Origin: Notospermus geniculatus
Lineage: Eukaryota; Nemertea; Pilidiophora; Heteronemertea; Lineidae
Reading direction: 5' to 3'
Length of the DNA stretch: 64,000 nucleotides
Assembly (NCBI GenBank): GCA_002633025.1
Contig: NMRB01001010.1
Location: forward strand, 113,742 to 177,741
The position numbers and the translations under genes were made by a program. Shown one piece after another: positions 1 through 11,900 of the stretch (within the stretch, counting starts at the first letter, position 1; every line of letters begins with the position of its first letter). A model generated the notes under the pieces. It did no database searches and had not been told where the DNA came from. It saw only the letters and a list, made by a program, of their open reading frames with translations.

Positions 1-2
1 CT

Positions 3-866
3 ATGCTGAAGCTCTTTGATACATGTGTAGTACCAGTTTTGTTGTATGGCTCGGAAGTATGGGGATTTGAAAATATTGACATCATTGAGCGGTTACATAC
101 CAAGTTTTGTAAACTCATTACCAGAACGTGTAAATATACCCGCAATACAGTTGTATATGGTGAACTTGGAAGAGCCCCACTCGAAATTTTGGTCAAGGTG
201 AGAATGGTCAACTACTGGTCAAAAATCCTCCTAGGTAAAGCAACAAAGTTGAACTACATTATGTATCGGATATTATTCCATCTGCATAGTACTGATAAGT
301 ATACCTCAGGTTGGCTTAAATCAATTTGTGAAATTTTACAAAGCTGTGGGCTTAATTATGTATGGTTAAATCAATCCCCTCTCCCTGATGGGATTACTGG
401 CCAGCAGGTTAAAAGTGTTTTGACTGATCAATTCTATCAAGACTGGTCTGTTAAAATTAATGAAGAAGCCTTTGTTAGTTACAGGGTTTTTAAGAGAGGT
501 ATATGTTTTGAAAAGTATCTAACAGTACTTCCGGACTATCTGAAATTTGCCCTATTAGAGTTTAGATATGGCTCAATGAAGTTAGCTGTTAATAAATGGA
601 AATATGAGATGGCCAGAAATGAGAGGATCTGTGATCTCTGTAACAGTGGTCTTGTTGGAGATGAATACCACTTTTTGTTTGAATGTGGACATATGTCTGA
701 TTACAGAATTCAGTATATCCCTGATTACTTTAGGATAAGGCCAAATCTGCTAAAGATGGAACAACTGATGAGTGCTGATAACAATGATGTTATTTATAGA
801 TTGGGTAAATATGTATATTATGGTCTGAAGTTATGTAAAAGCAGTAGGGTGGTTGTTCATAACTGA
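3..866 (+). CDS. C-terminal part of a LINE reverse transcriptase polyprotein (partial)
   Basis: An open frame of 287 codons runs in from the window edge and ends at TGA 864-866. It begins with the LFDTCVVPVLLYGSEVWG stretch typical of the region just after the catalytic domain in non-LTR reverse transcriptases ('vLLYGsEvWG'). Near the C-terminus is a Cys-His cluster, C-x2-C-x10-H-x4-C (CDLC...HFLFEC), the zinc-knuckle-like motif seen in CR1/Jockey-type polyproteins. The YxDD catalytic box and the endonuclease are not in the window. The visible part has no stops or frameshifts, so the copy may be young. The ATG at position 3 is simply the first in-frame Met; the true start lies upstream. Confidence 0.8.
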   Translation: MLKLFDTCVVPVLLYGSEVWGFENIDIIERLHTKFCKLITRTCKYTRNTVVYGELGRAPLEILVKVRMVNYWSKILLGKATKLNYIMYRILFHLHSTDKYTSGWLKSICEILQSCGLNYVWLNQSPLPDGITGQQVKSVLTDQFYQDWSVKINEEAFVSYRVFKRGICFEKYLTVLPDYLKFALLEFRYGSMKLAVNKWKYEMARNERICDLCNSGLVGDEYHFLFECGHMSDYRIQYIPDYFRIRPNLLKMEQLMSADNNDVIYRLGKYVYYGLKLCKSSRVVVHN

Positions 867-867
867 A

Positions 868-947
868 AGTCGTCCTCCAGTAGCTTGTGGGACATTGGTC
901 CTGTGTTAGTCGTCCTCCAGTAGCTTGTGGGACATTGGTCCTGTGTT
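868..947 (+). repeat. Two exact 40-bp repeats in the LINE 3' UTR
   Basis: The unit starting AGTCGTCCTCCAG and ending CCTGTGTT occurs twice head to tail with no mismatch. The first copy begins two bases after the stop codon. Confidence 0.95.
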
Positions 948-1292
948 GCCTAAAAGGATTAATTTTATCTAGTCATTTAAGTGTGCTAAATGTTTTAAAG
1001 TATTTTACTAGTCTTGTTTTATAAACTATTATATGTATATTCCTCGATGTACCGCAAATAGTGGTTTGAGTGAATAAAATTTCGTAATTCGTAATTCGTA
1101 ATTCGTAATGGTTATTGGCGTTGTTGGAGAGCAGAAATTTTGCCGATTTTGGAAAAATACAAAATATAAATTTTTTTGGGTCGGCGCCAAAAATAGACCC
1201 GGTCGCTGATGTAAAACAAGAAATTAATTTTAAGTGGCCTAATGAGACTGGCACTGGCAGATACCCGAAGTACCTGCAATCGAGGTTGAACG

Positions 1293-1393
1293 TGGACTGG
1301 TTAGGTTCCATTATTTGCCGCTACACTCCCGTGGCGCTCCTTCAACGGACAGTGGCGCCGCGGGAGTGAGCGGCAAAGATACGAACCAGTCTA
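1293..1393. mobile_element. MITE of the TAGACTGGT-end family
   Basis: Imperfect inverted repeat with arms of about 40 bp (left TGGACTGGTTAGG..., right ...CGAACCAGTCTA). The ends match the terminal sequence of better preserved copies at 23502, 40399 and 42974. The flanking 9-mers agree at only 5 of 9 positions, so this is an old copy. Confidence 0.6.
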
Positions 1394-1705
1394 GCTTGCA
1401 TGGTACGTCATCTCTGTAGCTCACCGCGACTTGTGCAGATTTTTATCGGACGTGTCAAAATGCCTTCACTTTATTGACTAATTGACCCAATTTCGTGATA
1501 ATTTTGATCATTTTAGATCGAAAAGGTCATTCACTTTATCCTTCGTTGTGTGTTCGAGTGTAGGTCGTTTTCATCGTTGTCTTTTATCGTTTCTAATTGT
1601 CATGATTGTGCAAACATTACCGACTTTGAACTTGTCCGTCTGCATCTGTTTTGTACAGTGCTCATGCATGTGCAGTGCATGAGCTCAGCATGTGGTGCGT
1701 GGGCA
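1394..1705. other. Gene-free stretch
   Basis: No splice-bounded exon, long ORF or recognisable repeat seen. Confidence 0.5.
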
Positions 1706-2501
1706 GTCCATAGCTAGATTGACCTGTCATGGTGCACCTGACTGTGACAGTCACATGTCAGTATCAGGTTCATTTCTTTTAGTGTACCTCATGACCTGGT
1801 ACTTCATGTCGTGTGCTGAAAAAGAAATTGTGCATGTGATTGTGAACATAAATTTAATTTGTTGTCAATTTTTGTCATTCTATTGTTAAAGGAGTTAGAC
1901 GCCGAAGTTGTAAACACTCACTCACTGGTTCTCTATCCACGGACGCCTGCGGTGCTGCCACCTATTGTCGGTGATATGTACTGACGTGAATATCGTGAGT
2001 GAGTTGCATCGGACCGGGAACCAGTCTAACGATCACGGGTGCTGCCACCTGCACGAAGGAATAAAACTAGTTTGCCGACCATATTTGTAAACAAACCAGC
2101 TTGTTTACAACTTCGGCGTCTAACTCCTTTAAGTAAAGTAAGACTAAGACAGTATACTACATGTAGGCCAACAGACTACAAGTACAGTAGGCTAGTAGTA
2201 GGCATGGCCATCGCCATCATCATCATCGTGGTGCCGTGGCCCAGGTCCTTTGCCGTGGTAGTAGGCCTAGTGTACAGTACCTAGACTGCGTGCCTCGGCC
2301 TACATGTACCTTTTGGCATCATTTATTCGCCAAAATTCCAAGTTCTCTCGCAACTCTCTGATCATTCTATGCGTCACTGATTCATTCTTCTAGGCCTATA
2401 TTTTATTCGCATGAATAAATGTAGGATAAATCCTGTTTACTTTCATGATAATCTGTATAAAACTGTTATTTAGATCCTGAAAACCTGGCGGCATTAAGAC
2501 T
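1706..2501 (+). repeat. Duplication 1, copy alpha
   Basis: From GTCCATAGCTAG to GCATTAAGACT this stretch is repeated at 2594-3601 with few substitutions. Differences include a TTAA-flanked MITE present only here, a 437-bp MITE present only in the other copy, and several short palindromic indels. A 92-bp spacer containing four TACCGGGCAG-like units (2502-2593) separates the copies. The other copy runs to within a few bases of the first SEC14-like exon. Confidence 0.9.
1890..2128. mobile_element. TTAA-flanked MITE (piggyBac/Kolobok-like ends)
   Basis: Perfect terminal inverted repeats beginning AGGAGTTAGACGCCGAAG enclose 239 bp, flanked by TTAA at 1886-1889 and 2129-2132. The duplicate at 2783-2786 has a single TTAA in the same context, which is a natural empty site. 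TTAA target duplication is known for piggyBac and Kolobok superfamilies. No transposase is encoded. Confidence 0.88.
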
Positions 2502-2593
2502 AAAACCAGCAACATAGCTACCGGGCAGTGGATTAATTGGCGCCGGGCGGTACCGGGCAGTACCGGAGTACCGGGCAGTATTTAGTACGACCG

Positions 2594-3601
2594 GTCCATA
2601 GCTAGGCCTAGATTGACCTGTCATGGTGCACCTGACTGTGACAGTCACATGTCAGTATCAGGTTCATTTCTTTTAGTGTACCTCATGACCTGGTACTTCA
2701 TGTCGTGTGCTGAAAAAGAACTCATTGTGCATGTGATTGTGAACATAAATTTGATTTGTTGTCAATTTTTGTCATTCTATTGTTAAGTAAAGTAAGACTA
2801 AGACAGTACCGTACTAGGCCAACAGACTACAAGTTAAGTACAGTAGGCTAGTAGTAGGCATGGCCATTATCATCATCATCGTGGTGCCGTGGCCCAGGTC
2901 CTTTGCCGTGGTAGTAGGCCTAGGTGTACAGGATTTCATGTGATTTCGGCCCACGGTGATTTCGGCCCGGTGATTTCGGCCCGACCATAATTCACCATCA
3001 GGCATAATAGGGGGCCTACTTGTGCCCAGGCCTTTGAAAAAAATAAACAATTTTGATTGTCTCATCGTAAAAATGTAGTTTATTCAGACAAGTTACGCAT
3101 CACCCATGGCAAAAATGTACATCTTCCATGATCATATGATCATGTTCATATCGTTAATATCTATCAAACTAAAAACCAATGTTTGTCTTATAAAAATTTT
3201 AATTCTAATTCTACGACGTAGTCTAATAATAGGCCTCATAGTAACCAGCAAAACTAACTGACATGCCAAAATCACTGGGACTTAGGGGCCTAGGCGGGCA
3301 TGCATGGTTGGTAATTTAGCACCAACTGAACTGGGGCCTAAATCACCGGGCCGAAATCACCAGTTACCGGTGTACAGTACCTAGACTGCCTGCCTCGGCC
3401 TACATGTACCTTTTGACATCATTTATTCGCCAAAATTCCAAGTTCTCTCACAACTCTCTGATAATTCTATGCGTCACTGATTCATTCTTCTAGGCCTATA
3501 TTTTATTCACATGAATAAATGTAGGATAAATCCTGTTTACTTTCATGATAATCTGTATAAAACTGTTATTTAGATCCTGAAAACCTGGCGGCATTAAGAC
3601 T
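2594..3601 (+). repeat. Duplication 1, copy beta
   Basis: Second copy of 1706-2501. It lacks the TTAA MITE, carries the MITE at 2932-3368, and has GGCCTA added at 2605-2610. Homology stops at 3601, just before the open frame of the first SEC14-like coding exon. Confidence 0.9.
2932..3368. mobile_element. MITE with GTGATTTCGGCCC repeats at both ends
   Basis: The 437-bp insert is flanked by GGTGTACAG at 2923-2931 and 3369-3377, a 9-bp target duplication (or 8 bp with a chance match). Both ends carry inverted copies of GTGATTTCGGCCC, doubled on each side. The other copy of the duplication has an uninterrupted site near 2272. Superfamily not assignable; an 8-9 bp duplication fits hAT, Merlin or MULE. 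Confidence 0.8.
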
Positions 3602-3626
3602 GTACGAGGCAGATGAACAGTTGTTC

Positions 3627-6600
3627 ATGTCAAGACCTGCAGTGACTGATATGTTGAGAATGAATTCTACAGAAGAAGAAGCAATTACACAAGCTGATGC
3701 TTTGCAAAAGGTGAGGACGAAATGGTTCTCCGTGTAAAGTGAACCCACATGTATGCTAAGCTGCAGTTGGGGTCATTGCCCCCATCTCCTCATTGATTGT
3801 TGGTGAAGTTAAGTTAATAGGAGGTTTTGCAAGCTTACGTTTTACATTTACGATTACAATTTGAAAACGTCATGACGTTGGCTCTGCGGGATTTTTTACA
3901 CGTAAATCGCTTGCTACACGTTAGAAACTAACGATTTAATCAACGCCCAATTGCTGTAGCTGGTAGTAAAGGATTGTCCAGCCTGTATCCTCTTTTCAGT
4001 TCCGTGAACAAGTGAAGGATATCGTTTCGGATGAAAAGTTGGAAGATGAGAAGTACATGTTGTCATGGCTTGAAGGTTAGTGTCCCTCCATATGGAGAAA
4101 ATTATATTCTTTTTGTGCATTCTCTAAGAGCTTGTGTCAAGTAATGCCCAATACAATTAATGTGGTATTCAACTTGTGCTATAAAAATAATTATGTCACT
4201 TTCTTATGAATGGGTCATATTATTCTTCGTTAACCTTTAACACTTTCACAATGAACTGCAATATGGGCTTCAAATGATAACTGTATCTGACCATAGTATG
4301 ACTGTATATTTGACAGCCAGGGGTTATGATATCCCTGCCGCAGTCGCAATGTTGAAGAAGAGTTTGGAATGGAGGAAACAAATGGGAGCTGACACCATCT
4401 TGGAAGATTTCAAACCCCCAGAAGTCCTTGAGAATTACTACACTGGTGGGGTCAGTGGCTTTGACAAGGAGGGGCGGCCAGTGGTAATTGACCCATGGGC
4501 ATGCCTGGATTCACGAGGTTTGTTTCTCCACCCTGCTGACCTATAAACTGAGGACCCTTCCATCAAATACGTCAGTTAACAATCAATTAACTTGACCATG
4601 TAGGTATCAGAATATTTGAGAAAATACAAACAAGAGGTCTGCCGATGCATGAAATGAAAGCAATCGTAGGATAAAGTCTGTTAAAGCCCAGGGGCCTGTT
4701 TCATAAACGCTAAAGGCACTTCATTAACTAATAAAACTTGCTTATGCTCTAAGGAATAAACTGGATATTGACACAAGTCCAGAACGAGCATATTCAAGTA
4801 TTATTAGTTAATGAGGTGCCTTTAGCGTTTATGAAACAGGTCCCAGTTCTTCAAGCATGTGCATTTCTGAAGTTTATTCAATTTCAGGCTTGCTGAAATC
4901 AGCAAAGAAGTCAGACATCATGAAGTATGAATGTCAGATAATGGAAAAGCTATCGGAAGTGTTTGTTGAACAGACAAAGAGGGTGAGTTAGTCCTTATGG
5001 CTCAAGAAACAAATTGACTACCAGTACATGTAGGCTGCTCTCTGGTTGATCAGAAATAACGGTAATTCCAGGTTCGAATCCAGCCTGGCCCATATATGGG
5101 ATTAATCATGTCCGTCACATTGGACAGTAAGCCATGGTGCCTTTGCAAGCAAGGCATGTAAACTACCTCATCTAATTGAGGAACATGAGTACCAGTAGTT
5201 GAACTGGCCTCTTCCATACTTAACAGGGCCAATAATACTTTGGCTTCTGCCCTCTTCGAAATTTAAATACAACTGATATAAATGTGATGATTAATTCATG
5301 TACCGGTAATGTAAGTATTAAAATGAACCCTGTCTGGTGAATCAGTATGTACATTTTGAACAAGTGATTTAGTTTAATGATATATAACTTGTAAATTGCA
5401 CTTTTTCAGTTGGGGAAGTCGGTTCATCAGTTTGTTCTCATATATGACCTTGAGAACCTTGGCATGAAGAACTTGTGGAAACCTGGTTAGGAATCTTTTT
5501 AACGATTTACAAGATAATGTAGGCCTAATCTGCAACAGACTGAGTCTCGGTCAGTGTTTCAGCTGGCCATTGGGATGAAGCCATGTCAGGCAAGGTCATT
5601 AAGTTCTAAAATATACAGCTGATGTTGTGTCATACCCAAAATATATTCTGTTCATACAATTTTATATGGAAAGCTGAAAAAAAATCCGTTTTTTTCTAGG
5701 AATTGATCTCAGCAATGAGATTACAGCTCAGTTGGAAAATAACTACCCTGGTCGACTGAAAGTGACTTATGTTGTCAACGGTATGTCATCATGTTCATCA
5801 TTATTTTGTTCACTGCAGTGCTTACGTAAGACGGGCGCAATCACGCTCGTGTCGTTGCGCGCCCGCAAAATTGCACCGAGGAGCTCGATTGACCACGCTT
5901 CTCGGCATTCTTGAAGTAACTAACCATCAAATTTCACGAGTGTGAACAGCTCTCCTCAAGCCTTTGAGGAGCTCAACTAATTGAGCGCCTGCAGATTTAT
6001 TCAAACGTGATTAAGCACTGTCACTGCGTATTCAACCATGCAGAGTTCAGAATATCATCCTTCAGCCATTTCCTATTGATGCGAAATTAATATTTGATCA
6101 GTCTATGATTAAATGTATATGTATATTGGATACATATATTAATGAATTTTGAATAATATAATTTCCATTACAATGGCCCCAGGCAAGTTAAATTAGAGTT
6201 AGGAAATTAGGAGCCATCTGTAGCCAGCTGATCTGCAGCAATAGTGGAATGCCTCGGTATTTGAGCTGTCTTGCAAGCATTTTCCCTGACTCAGAATCAA
6301 AATGCCCTAAAGGCTATACACTACGTGCATTAACCCTTTCAATGTCTCAGTACAATTTGTCAAATTTGAAAATATGAACAAAAAGACTGAAAATTACCTG
6401 AACTCCCTAAAATAGTTATTTATTGGAATACTCTTAGGATTAATAGTAAAATTGCTTCTGCAGTCACGTGAAAGGGTCACGTGAGTCAGAACTTAAGAAT
6501 TCACGTAACGACAAACAAATACCTTGCTCTTATTTCAGCTCCCAAACTTTTCCCCCTACTCTTCAATATGCTTAAAACATTCATGTCTGATGCAACGATC

Positions 6601-8935
6601 AGCTCAGTCCAAGTTCTGGGAGGTGAGTGTCAGTCAGTATTGTCCAACTGCCACAATATTACTGAGTGGTGCTGTACGACGGTTTTGCAAAATATCGGGC
6701 CTATCCAATTTCCCAAAAAGGCTGTGAAAACCCCAAAGGTCATCGCAAAACGTGGTGGAAAAAGCTGTCATCATGGAAACTGGCCTCTGACCACTTTGGT
6801 ACGATGGACTGGTTTTCCTGTCCATGACATCGTTTTCTTCACAATGATAGACCAGAGTTCTGGTCCATGACGCTACCATACTAGCGCCGCATTCATAATG
6901 CAGCAGCAGCAGCGTGTACTAAATTGTATTACATAATGACATAGATGCCAGTAGTGTGGCAAATATGACATACATGTAGGACACACTGTGACAAAGTGGA
7001 TAAGTGTGCGGTCCTTCTCTCTCCTACAGCTGACTGGAAAGATACTCTCTTGAATGTGATTGATGCAGAACAACTTCCTGTGAAATATGGAGGCACAATG
7101 ACTGACCCTGACGGAAATGGATCTTGTAAAACAATGGTGAGTCGTTCAGGATACATCAATTTTGTACAGTACTGGCCCTGATTGACAGATAAGAAATCTG
7201 GCCAGGTAATAGAGCCTGTGGACTTCCTGCTTTCCTGTAGCAGGAGGAACCGGAGTGTGTGGAGAAAACCTAAGCTGACAAAGTGTGGCCCTCTCTATCA
7301 CATGAAGAATGGGTCACTTCAAGCGAGCCTAAATGACAGGGAGAGGGGCAAGTAGGTGAAGGGTTTAGCGGGTTCTCGAAACTTCGGACATCTGCTCTGA
7401 TACAGTTGTAGTACCCGCTATAGTTATGTTATCAGTAAGCCCATCAGGTATCTGTTGCTGGGTGTGGCAGATGCGACCAGGTTCACTCAGTCAATATATT
7501 ATATGTTCAAGGCTGAAATGCTGGGAAATGGCATCTTCAGTTTGCAGATTTTACAAGACTTCCTACGCGAGGGGCTCCACCCTCGCGCTCCCCTCCGGCT
7601 CCACCCTCGATCCCCTGGACCCCCTCTTGCTCGAAATTCTGTATACACCTGTGGGTCTGACCGGGATTGAACCTGGATCTTCAGATGGGACAAGCAGCAA
7701 TATGTTCCTTTCACCACTCTGACATGCTGTGGAAGTCATGGAAGCTTCCTTCACCCTCAAACTGCCAATTTGGCAGTTTGAGGGTGAAGGATTAGACTGG
7801 CTGGGATCGCTATTTCCAATCCTTCTCAAGATTCTGAGACTAGTTTACTACATTTACTTGCAGATTCAGTATGGAGGGACCATACCACAGTCGTTGTACA
7901 TCGGTTTAGCCCATGAGCATTCATCTAAATCACTTCTTGAAACCTGCATTAAGAGTCATTCTAGTCTTAGTCTCCCATTTGAAGTGAAAGAACCAGAGAG
8001 TATCATGAGGTATGTACATGTACAGTGTACTGATATACATGTAATATTGGAAAAAGTTGTGTGCTGTGTACCGGGTAAATGTATTGTAGTTCCCAGTCTC
8101 TGCAGAAATCTTTTTGAGGAACTTGAGGAGCAGCTGGCTGATTCAGCACACCCCCTTTCAGACCAGTTGAGATTACATGTAAAAGTGGCAAGTCGGTGCA
8201 GAATCAAACCCAAGACATCACGGTCATGAGTCCAATGCTCAGCCACTGCGCCACTCTGCTCCCCAAGAAAGAGTAAAAACCTTTGGAAAACCGATTTAAA
8301 ATTTAAAACCTTCCAAGTAATCGCACATGTCCTATCCTTCCAGCTGGGAATTCAGAACTGAAAAAAATGACATCGAATTCGGCATCTTCCGCAAAAAATC
8401 CGACAGTGAGGATGAGAAGGATATGGAGAGTATTATTCCAAAACAGAGGGTCAACAGCCACATGGTGCCTGAGACTGGGGTAGCCATATTGCGTGAAGTT
8501 GGCTCATGTAAGTCTTGGGTTCAAAAAATTTAAAAGTCTATGTTTCACTTGTTGTTACCTAATGTTGATAACAAACTTCCGTGTTTGAAAAGGCACTCAT
8601 TAATTGCAGACGATCTGTCAAGCCTCCTGTTGGCAGATGCAGGCGCACGCACTTGTATGTGCATTGATACTCTGCATTTGTGTGCTGCACTGCACTGAGC
8701 AACTGATGGACGTCTTGCTGTAGGGAGTTGATTGTGAAGGGGTTGAAAATGTTAATTGTAAAGGGGTTAAATAGGTTATTTCCCAACTGCACTGAGCATT
8801 TTTTAAGCTCTCTCTGTTGTGGCATCATCAGAATGTTTACATTTTTCAGATATTGTCAAGTTTGATAACTCCTACAGCCGTATGAGAAGCAAGAAGTTGT
8901 TCTACTCTGTGGATGTTGCAGCCCCAGAGATCTAA
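3627..8935 (+). CDS. sec14l: SEC14-like protein (CRAL-TRIO plus GOLD domains), 11 coding exons
   Basis: Exons: 3627-3710, 4000-4075, 4317-4517, 4888-4982, 5410-5485, 5700-5780, 6539-6622, 7030-7136, 7864-8009, 8344-8507, 8850-8935, all with GT-AG borders and matching phases; together 399 residues, close to the roughly 400 of vertebrate SEC14L2-4. An N-terminal CRAL-TRIO helix region (FREQVKDIV...WRKQMGA) is followed by the SEC14 lipid-binding fold (LIYDLENLGMKNLWKP, NNYPGRLKVTYVVNAPKLFP, LPVKYGGTMTDPDG). A C-terminal GOLD domain follows (SWEFRTEKNDIEFGIF, HMVPETG, YIVKFDNSYS). Family members are cytosolic carriers of phosphoinositides, tocopherol or squalene, often Golgi-associated; the ligand here is unknown. 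The start is uncertain: in-frame ATGs lie at 3627, 3651 and 3660, and the frame is open upstream. The 3' half is repeated at 13753-17054. Confidence 0.9.
4691..4844. mobile_element. Hairpin MITE in intron 3 of the SEC14-like gene
   Basis: Ends GGGGCCTGTTTCATAAACGC and its near-exact inverse make arms of about 44 bp around a 65-bp core. GGGGCC...CATAAA-type ends are common in marine invertebrate MITEs. Confidence 0.8.
7640..7735 (-). mobile_element. tRNA-derived SINE head
   Basis: On the minus strand there is a box-A-like TGTCAGAGTGG (7724-7714) and, 51 bp on, a perfect B box GGTTCAATCCC (7673-7663), as in tRNA-derived SINE promoters. It lies in intron 8 of the SEC14-like gene; an allelic or duplicate copy is at 14765-14865. 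Not folded as an intact tRNA. Confidence 0.55.
7748..7790. repeat. Perfect 43-bp palindrome found in only one copy
   Basis: Two 21-bp arms (CCTTCACCCTCAAACTGCCAA and its exact inverse) surround one T. The duplicate at about 14877-14910 has only the right arm, so the left arm looks like a local inverted copy of the right one. Confidence 0.9.
8088..8262 (-). mobile_element. tRNA-derived SINE
   Basis: On the minus strand a tRNA-like head holds a perfect box A TGGCGCAGTGG (8253-8243) and a B box GGGTTTGATTC (8211-8201), 42 bp apart. The body contains GAATCAGCCAGCTGCTCCTC. It lies in intron 9 of the SEC14-like gene; the duplicate is at 15205-15376. Confidence 0.75.
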
Positions 8936-11900
8936 AGTGGATGGACGGGGAGAAATGGCATAGTATTAACATAGTCTGGAGTAAATTGGTTCCTATTTCA
9001 CTGGTAGGACTAAACACTGAGACCGGTAGCACCTGTTATCCATTATTACATGATTGGCTGAAAAGCAGCCGAAGAACACGCATTGATTGGTCACTCTCAT
9101 TCAACAAAAGTGAAATCAATGTTTTTTTAACCAATCATCAGCTGATTTTCAGCCAATCACCTGATTATTGATGAGAGGCACTGCCGAACTCTGCATTTAG
9201 TCCAAATGGTGTGATTGGAAACCAATCCCAGTCTGGAGTCGATACCTTGAAGGGAAATATTGGCCCATTGATCGTAGATGTATTGCATGTCTTTGTAAAG
9301 TCTGGCCACATCTAACTTTGACCCAATGACACGCGGAAGTCAGGAAATGAGACGTAAATTTCTGGTTTTCAATTTGTAACCGAAATGGAACAAAGTATAG
9401 TCCGATCGCACTGTCGATCGGTTATTCAAGAGTTGCGTGTGATTAAAGATCGGTGGAAAATCCAACTAATATATTGCCTACTTCCACATTCCATTGGGTC
9501 GAAGTTACATGTGGCCAGACTTCACTTCAGGACATGCTGTGGACAAATGATTATCCAGACTTAGAGGCGTTACAAAAACCCCCTCTTACTGGGTATATTT
9601 CCCTTCTTGGTAGGCCACAATATGCAAACAATCAATCCATGGCATCATTTGAAAAGTATACGTTGATTTTTAATTTCATTTAAATGTATATTGAAGCAGT
9701 TGTACATGTAGACAAATCTTGCCGCTGATGATCTGTCTGTAAATAGTGCAAAAAATGTAAACAGAATTTCAACAAATGTGCAATCCACCGAAACGCTCAG
9801 CCACAGCGATGAATCATTCTGCCCACCTGCTGTTTTTGGCAGTGGGTGAATCCTAGTCAATATTCTATTGAATTACAAGCCTGAACATAATTTCACTTTT
9901 TTTTACCCGACATAATATTGCACCTATAATTGGGTTATTATTTCATTCCTATAGACTGGTCCCCTACCTCATAATGCTCCACTCTACCCGTACCGGTAGC
10001 AGAGTGTTACAAAGGCGGAGGACCAGTCTATCGTTCTACAAGAGATAGGATTTAAACTCATCAGGGAAGATGATTTTTTTTATTCCCATGGCTCAAAGTT
10101 AATTTTTGGCCTGAGAAGAACAAATGCAACTAGCCTCAAGTTAGATTGAAGCACCGTAATGCATTTGTACGTGCACACATTCATTTGCACATGTACAGGT
10201 ACATGCACAGATGCATTTGTGCATGTACGGATTATGCACATTAGCAACGACAACGAAAAGAAACAGCAACGTCACAATGTAAACAGTAGTTAGGTATATT
10301 TAGCGTGTAAAATGGCTTCTGGCATGTGAACACCACATGTGTTCAGCTCATTACATGGATAAGCTCTTCAATCTTAAAATAACGGATAAAGGTGTGTTTT
10401 TGTTGGTGATACTCAGAGTATTAATGCAATTGAATTGTATATATATTGGAATTCTATGTATGTGTTGTTGATATTTAAAGAATACTTGGTATTAATGCAG
10501 TTGCATTTAGTGGTATTGTATATTCTACAGGAACTAGTCGATGCAATAGGATGATTCAGATTATGCAACTAGTCAAATTAGTATATGTGTACTTGGGTGT
10601 GGAGGATAGTGCCTTGTTAGATATGTTGTGCAAGATGTTAGAAGATAAATGAAAACCTGAGACCTCATCAGCAATAAGTTATGGTTGATTTTTGTGATCG
10701 GGTCACTTGCGCTGTTTATGTTGTGTGTATAATTTGTTATTTTCCCCATTCCTGACATCCTTGATGCAGTGCAACAGGGACGAAATGTCAAAAAAAGAGG
10801 CAGAATCGCTCACAACGCCTCCAGGTGATAGAAGTTTGCATGTTCCTCGTTGATGCTTCTCAGCGCACGCAGCAGGATGCAGTACATCATAATTTAAATG
10901 TCTACAGTGAAATCCTTGGGCCAAGTGACCATTCAAACTGCAGTGGAACCTCTCTATTAAAGACACCTTCGGGACTGGTAGTTGGTGCCCTGATTACAGA
11001 GGTCAAAATCAATTAGAAATGTCCAGTTTTGGACTGAACTTTGGTGTCCTTAATAGAGAGGTGTCCTCCTGGCAGAAGTGTCTCCTAAGAGAGGTTCCAC
11101 TGTACATCTACTAACAAATCATGTTGCCCAATCAGAGTTCTTATTATGCTTTGTAACCAATCAGCATTTGGTCTGAACTGCCAACACGAAATGATTAAGT
11201 TCGTTATAATTTTCATGTTTACAACTTTTAAGTCAAGTGTCATAATTCAGTCTTTATTGTAACTTAATTAGTTTTTGTGCATCTTTAACAATCTTACTAT
11301 TATGTGACCAATTGTTAGCAGGTCATATCATGTTCAAAAGGAAGTGAAGACAACAATTTCATTCCGTATGCCGTATTTACATATTTACATTCCATTCTCA
11401 CATCATAATGTTAAAGAACATTGAAACTTCTCAGTCAAACATGCCATTTGCCAATGTCAATGTTGACCGCACAAAGTGCATGAACCCAAATTTTCACAAT
11501 TTATTTACATGGACTGCACTCAGTCCTGTTGACGCAGTTCATGCCAACATTCCATTGATACCTTATTTTATCATAATTTATGAACGACTAATAGCGGGAT
11601 GCAACACAGCTCAACGTAAGCAGGAGTTTCAACCTCTTTTGAACCCTTTTGCAATATATATGAAATCTAAGATACCGGGGTAATAAAGCATAAGGCACTT
11701 CGAGACTGTATTACCGTGATAAGCGCTACATAAAAGGTCCGTCTTATCAAAAATTCATAAGCGAGCGATTATTACATTGTTCAAGCACAAGTAAGTTAAC
11801 ATCAAATAATGATCTCAGTGAAGGATCAAATTTATTATACCGCACCGGCAGGTTGACAGTATTATCACGATTTTTTGTATCATTCGTTGCAATAATTAGT

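Larger units (their letters stand above)
1..1108 (+). mobile_element. 3' end of a non-LTR (LINE-type) retrotransposon
   Basis: The left window edge cuts into an element. It comprises the end of a reverse-transcriptase polyprotein ORF (3-866), a 3' UTR carrying two exact 40-bp direct repeats (868-907, 908-947), an AATAAA at 1073-1078, and a tail of four 7-bp units TTCGTAA (1081-1108). A short tandem-repeat tail instead of poly(A) is known from several LINE clades such as CR1/L2. The element end is inferred from where the tail stops. The clade cannot be fixed because the catalytic domain lies outside the window. Confidence 0.75.

Noticed and set aside
5060-5110. tRNA-like B box (GGTTCGAATCC) in intron 4 of the SEC14-like gene
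   Set aside because: No box A or acceptor-stem pairing at the right distance; not enough for a tRNA or SINE call.
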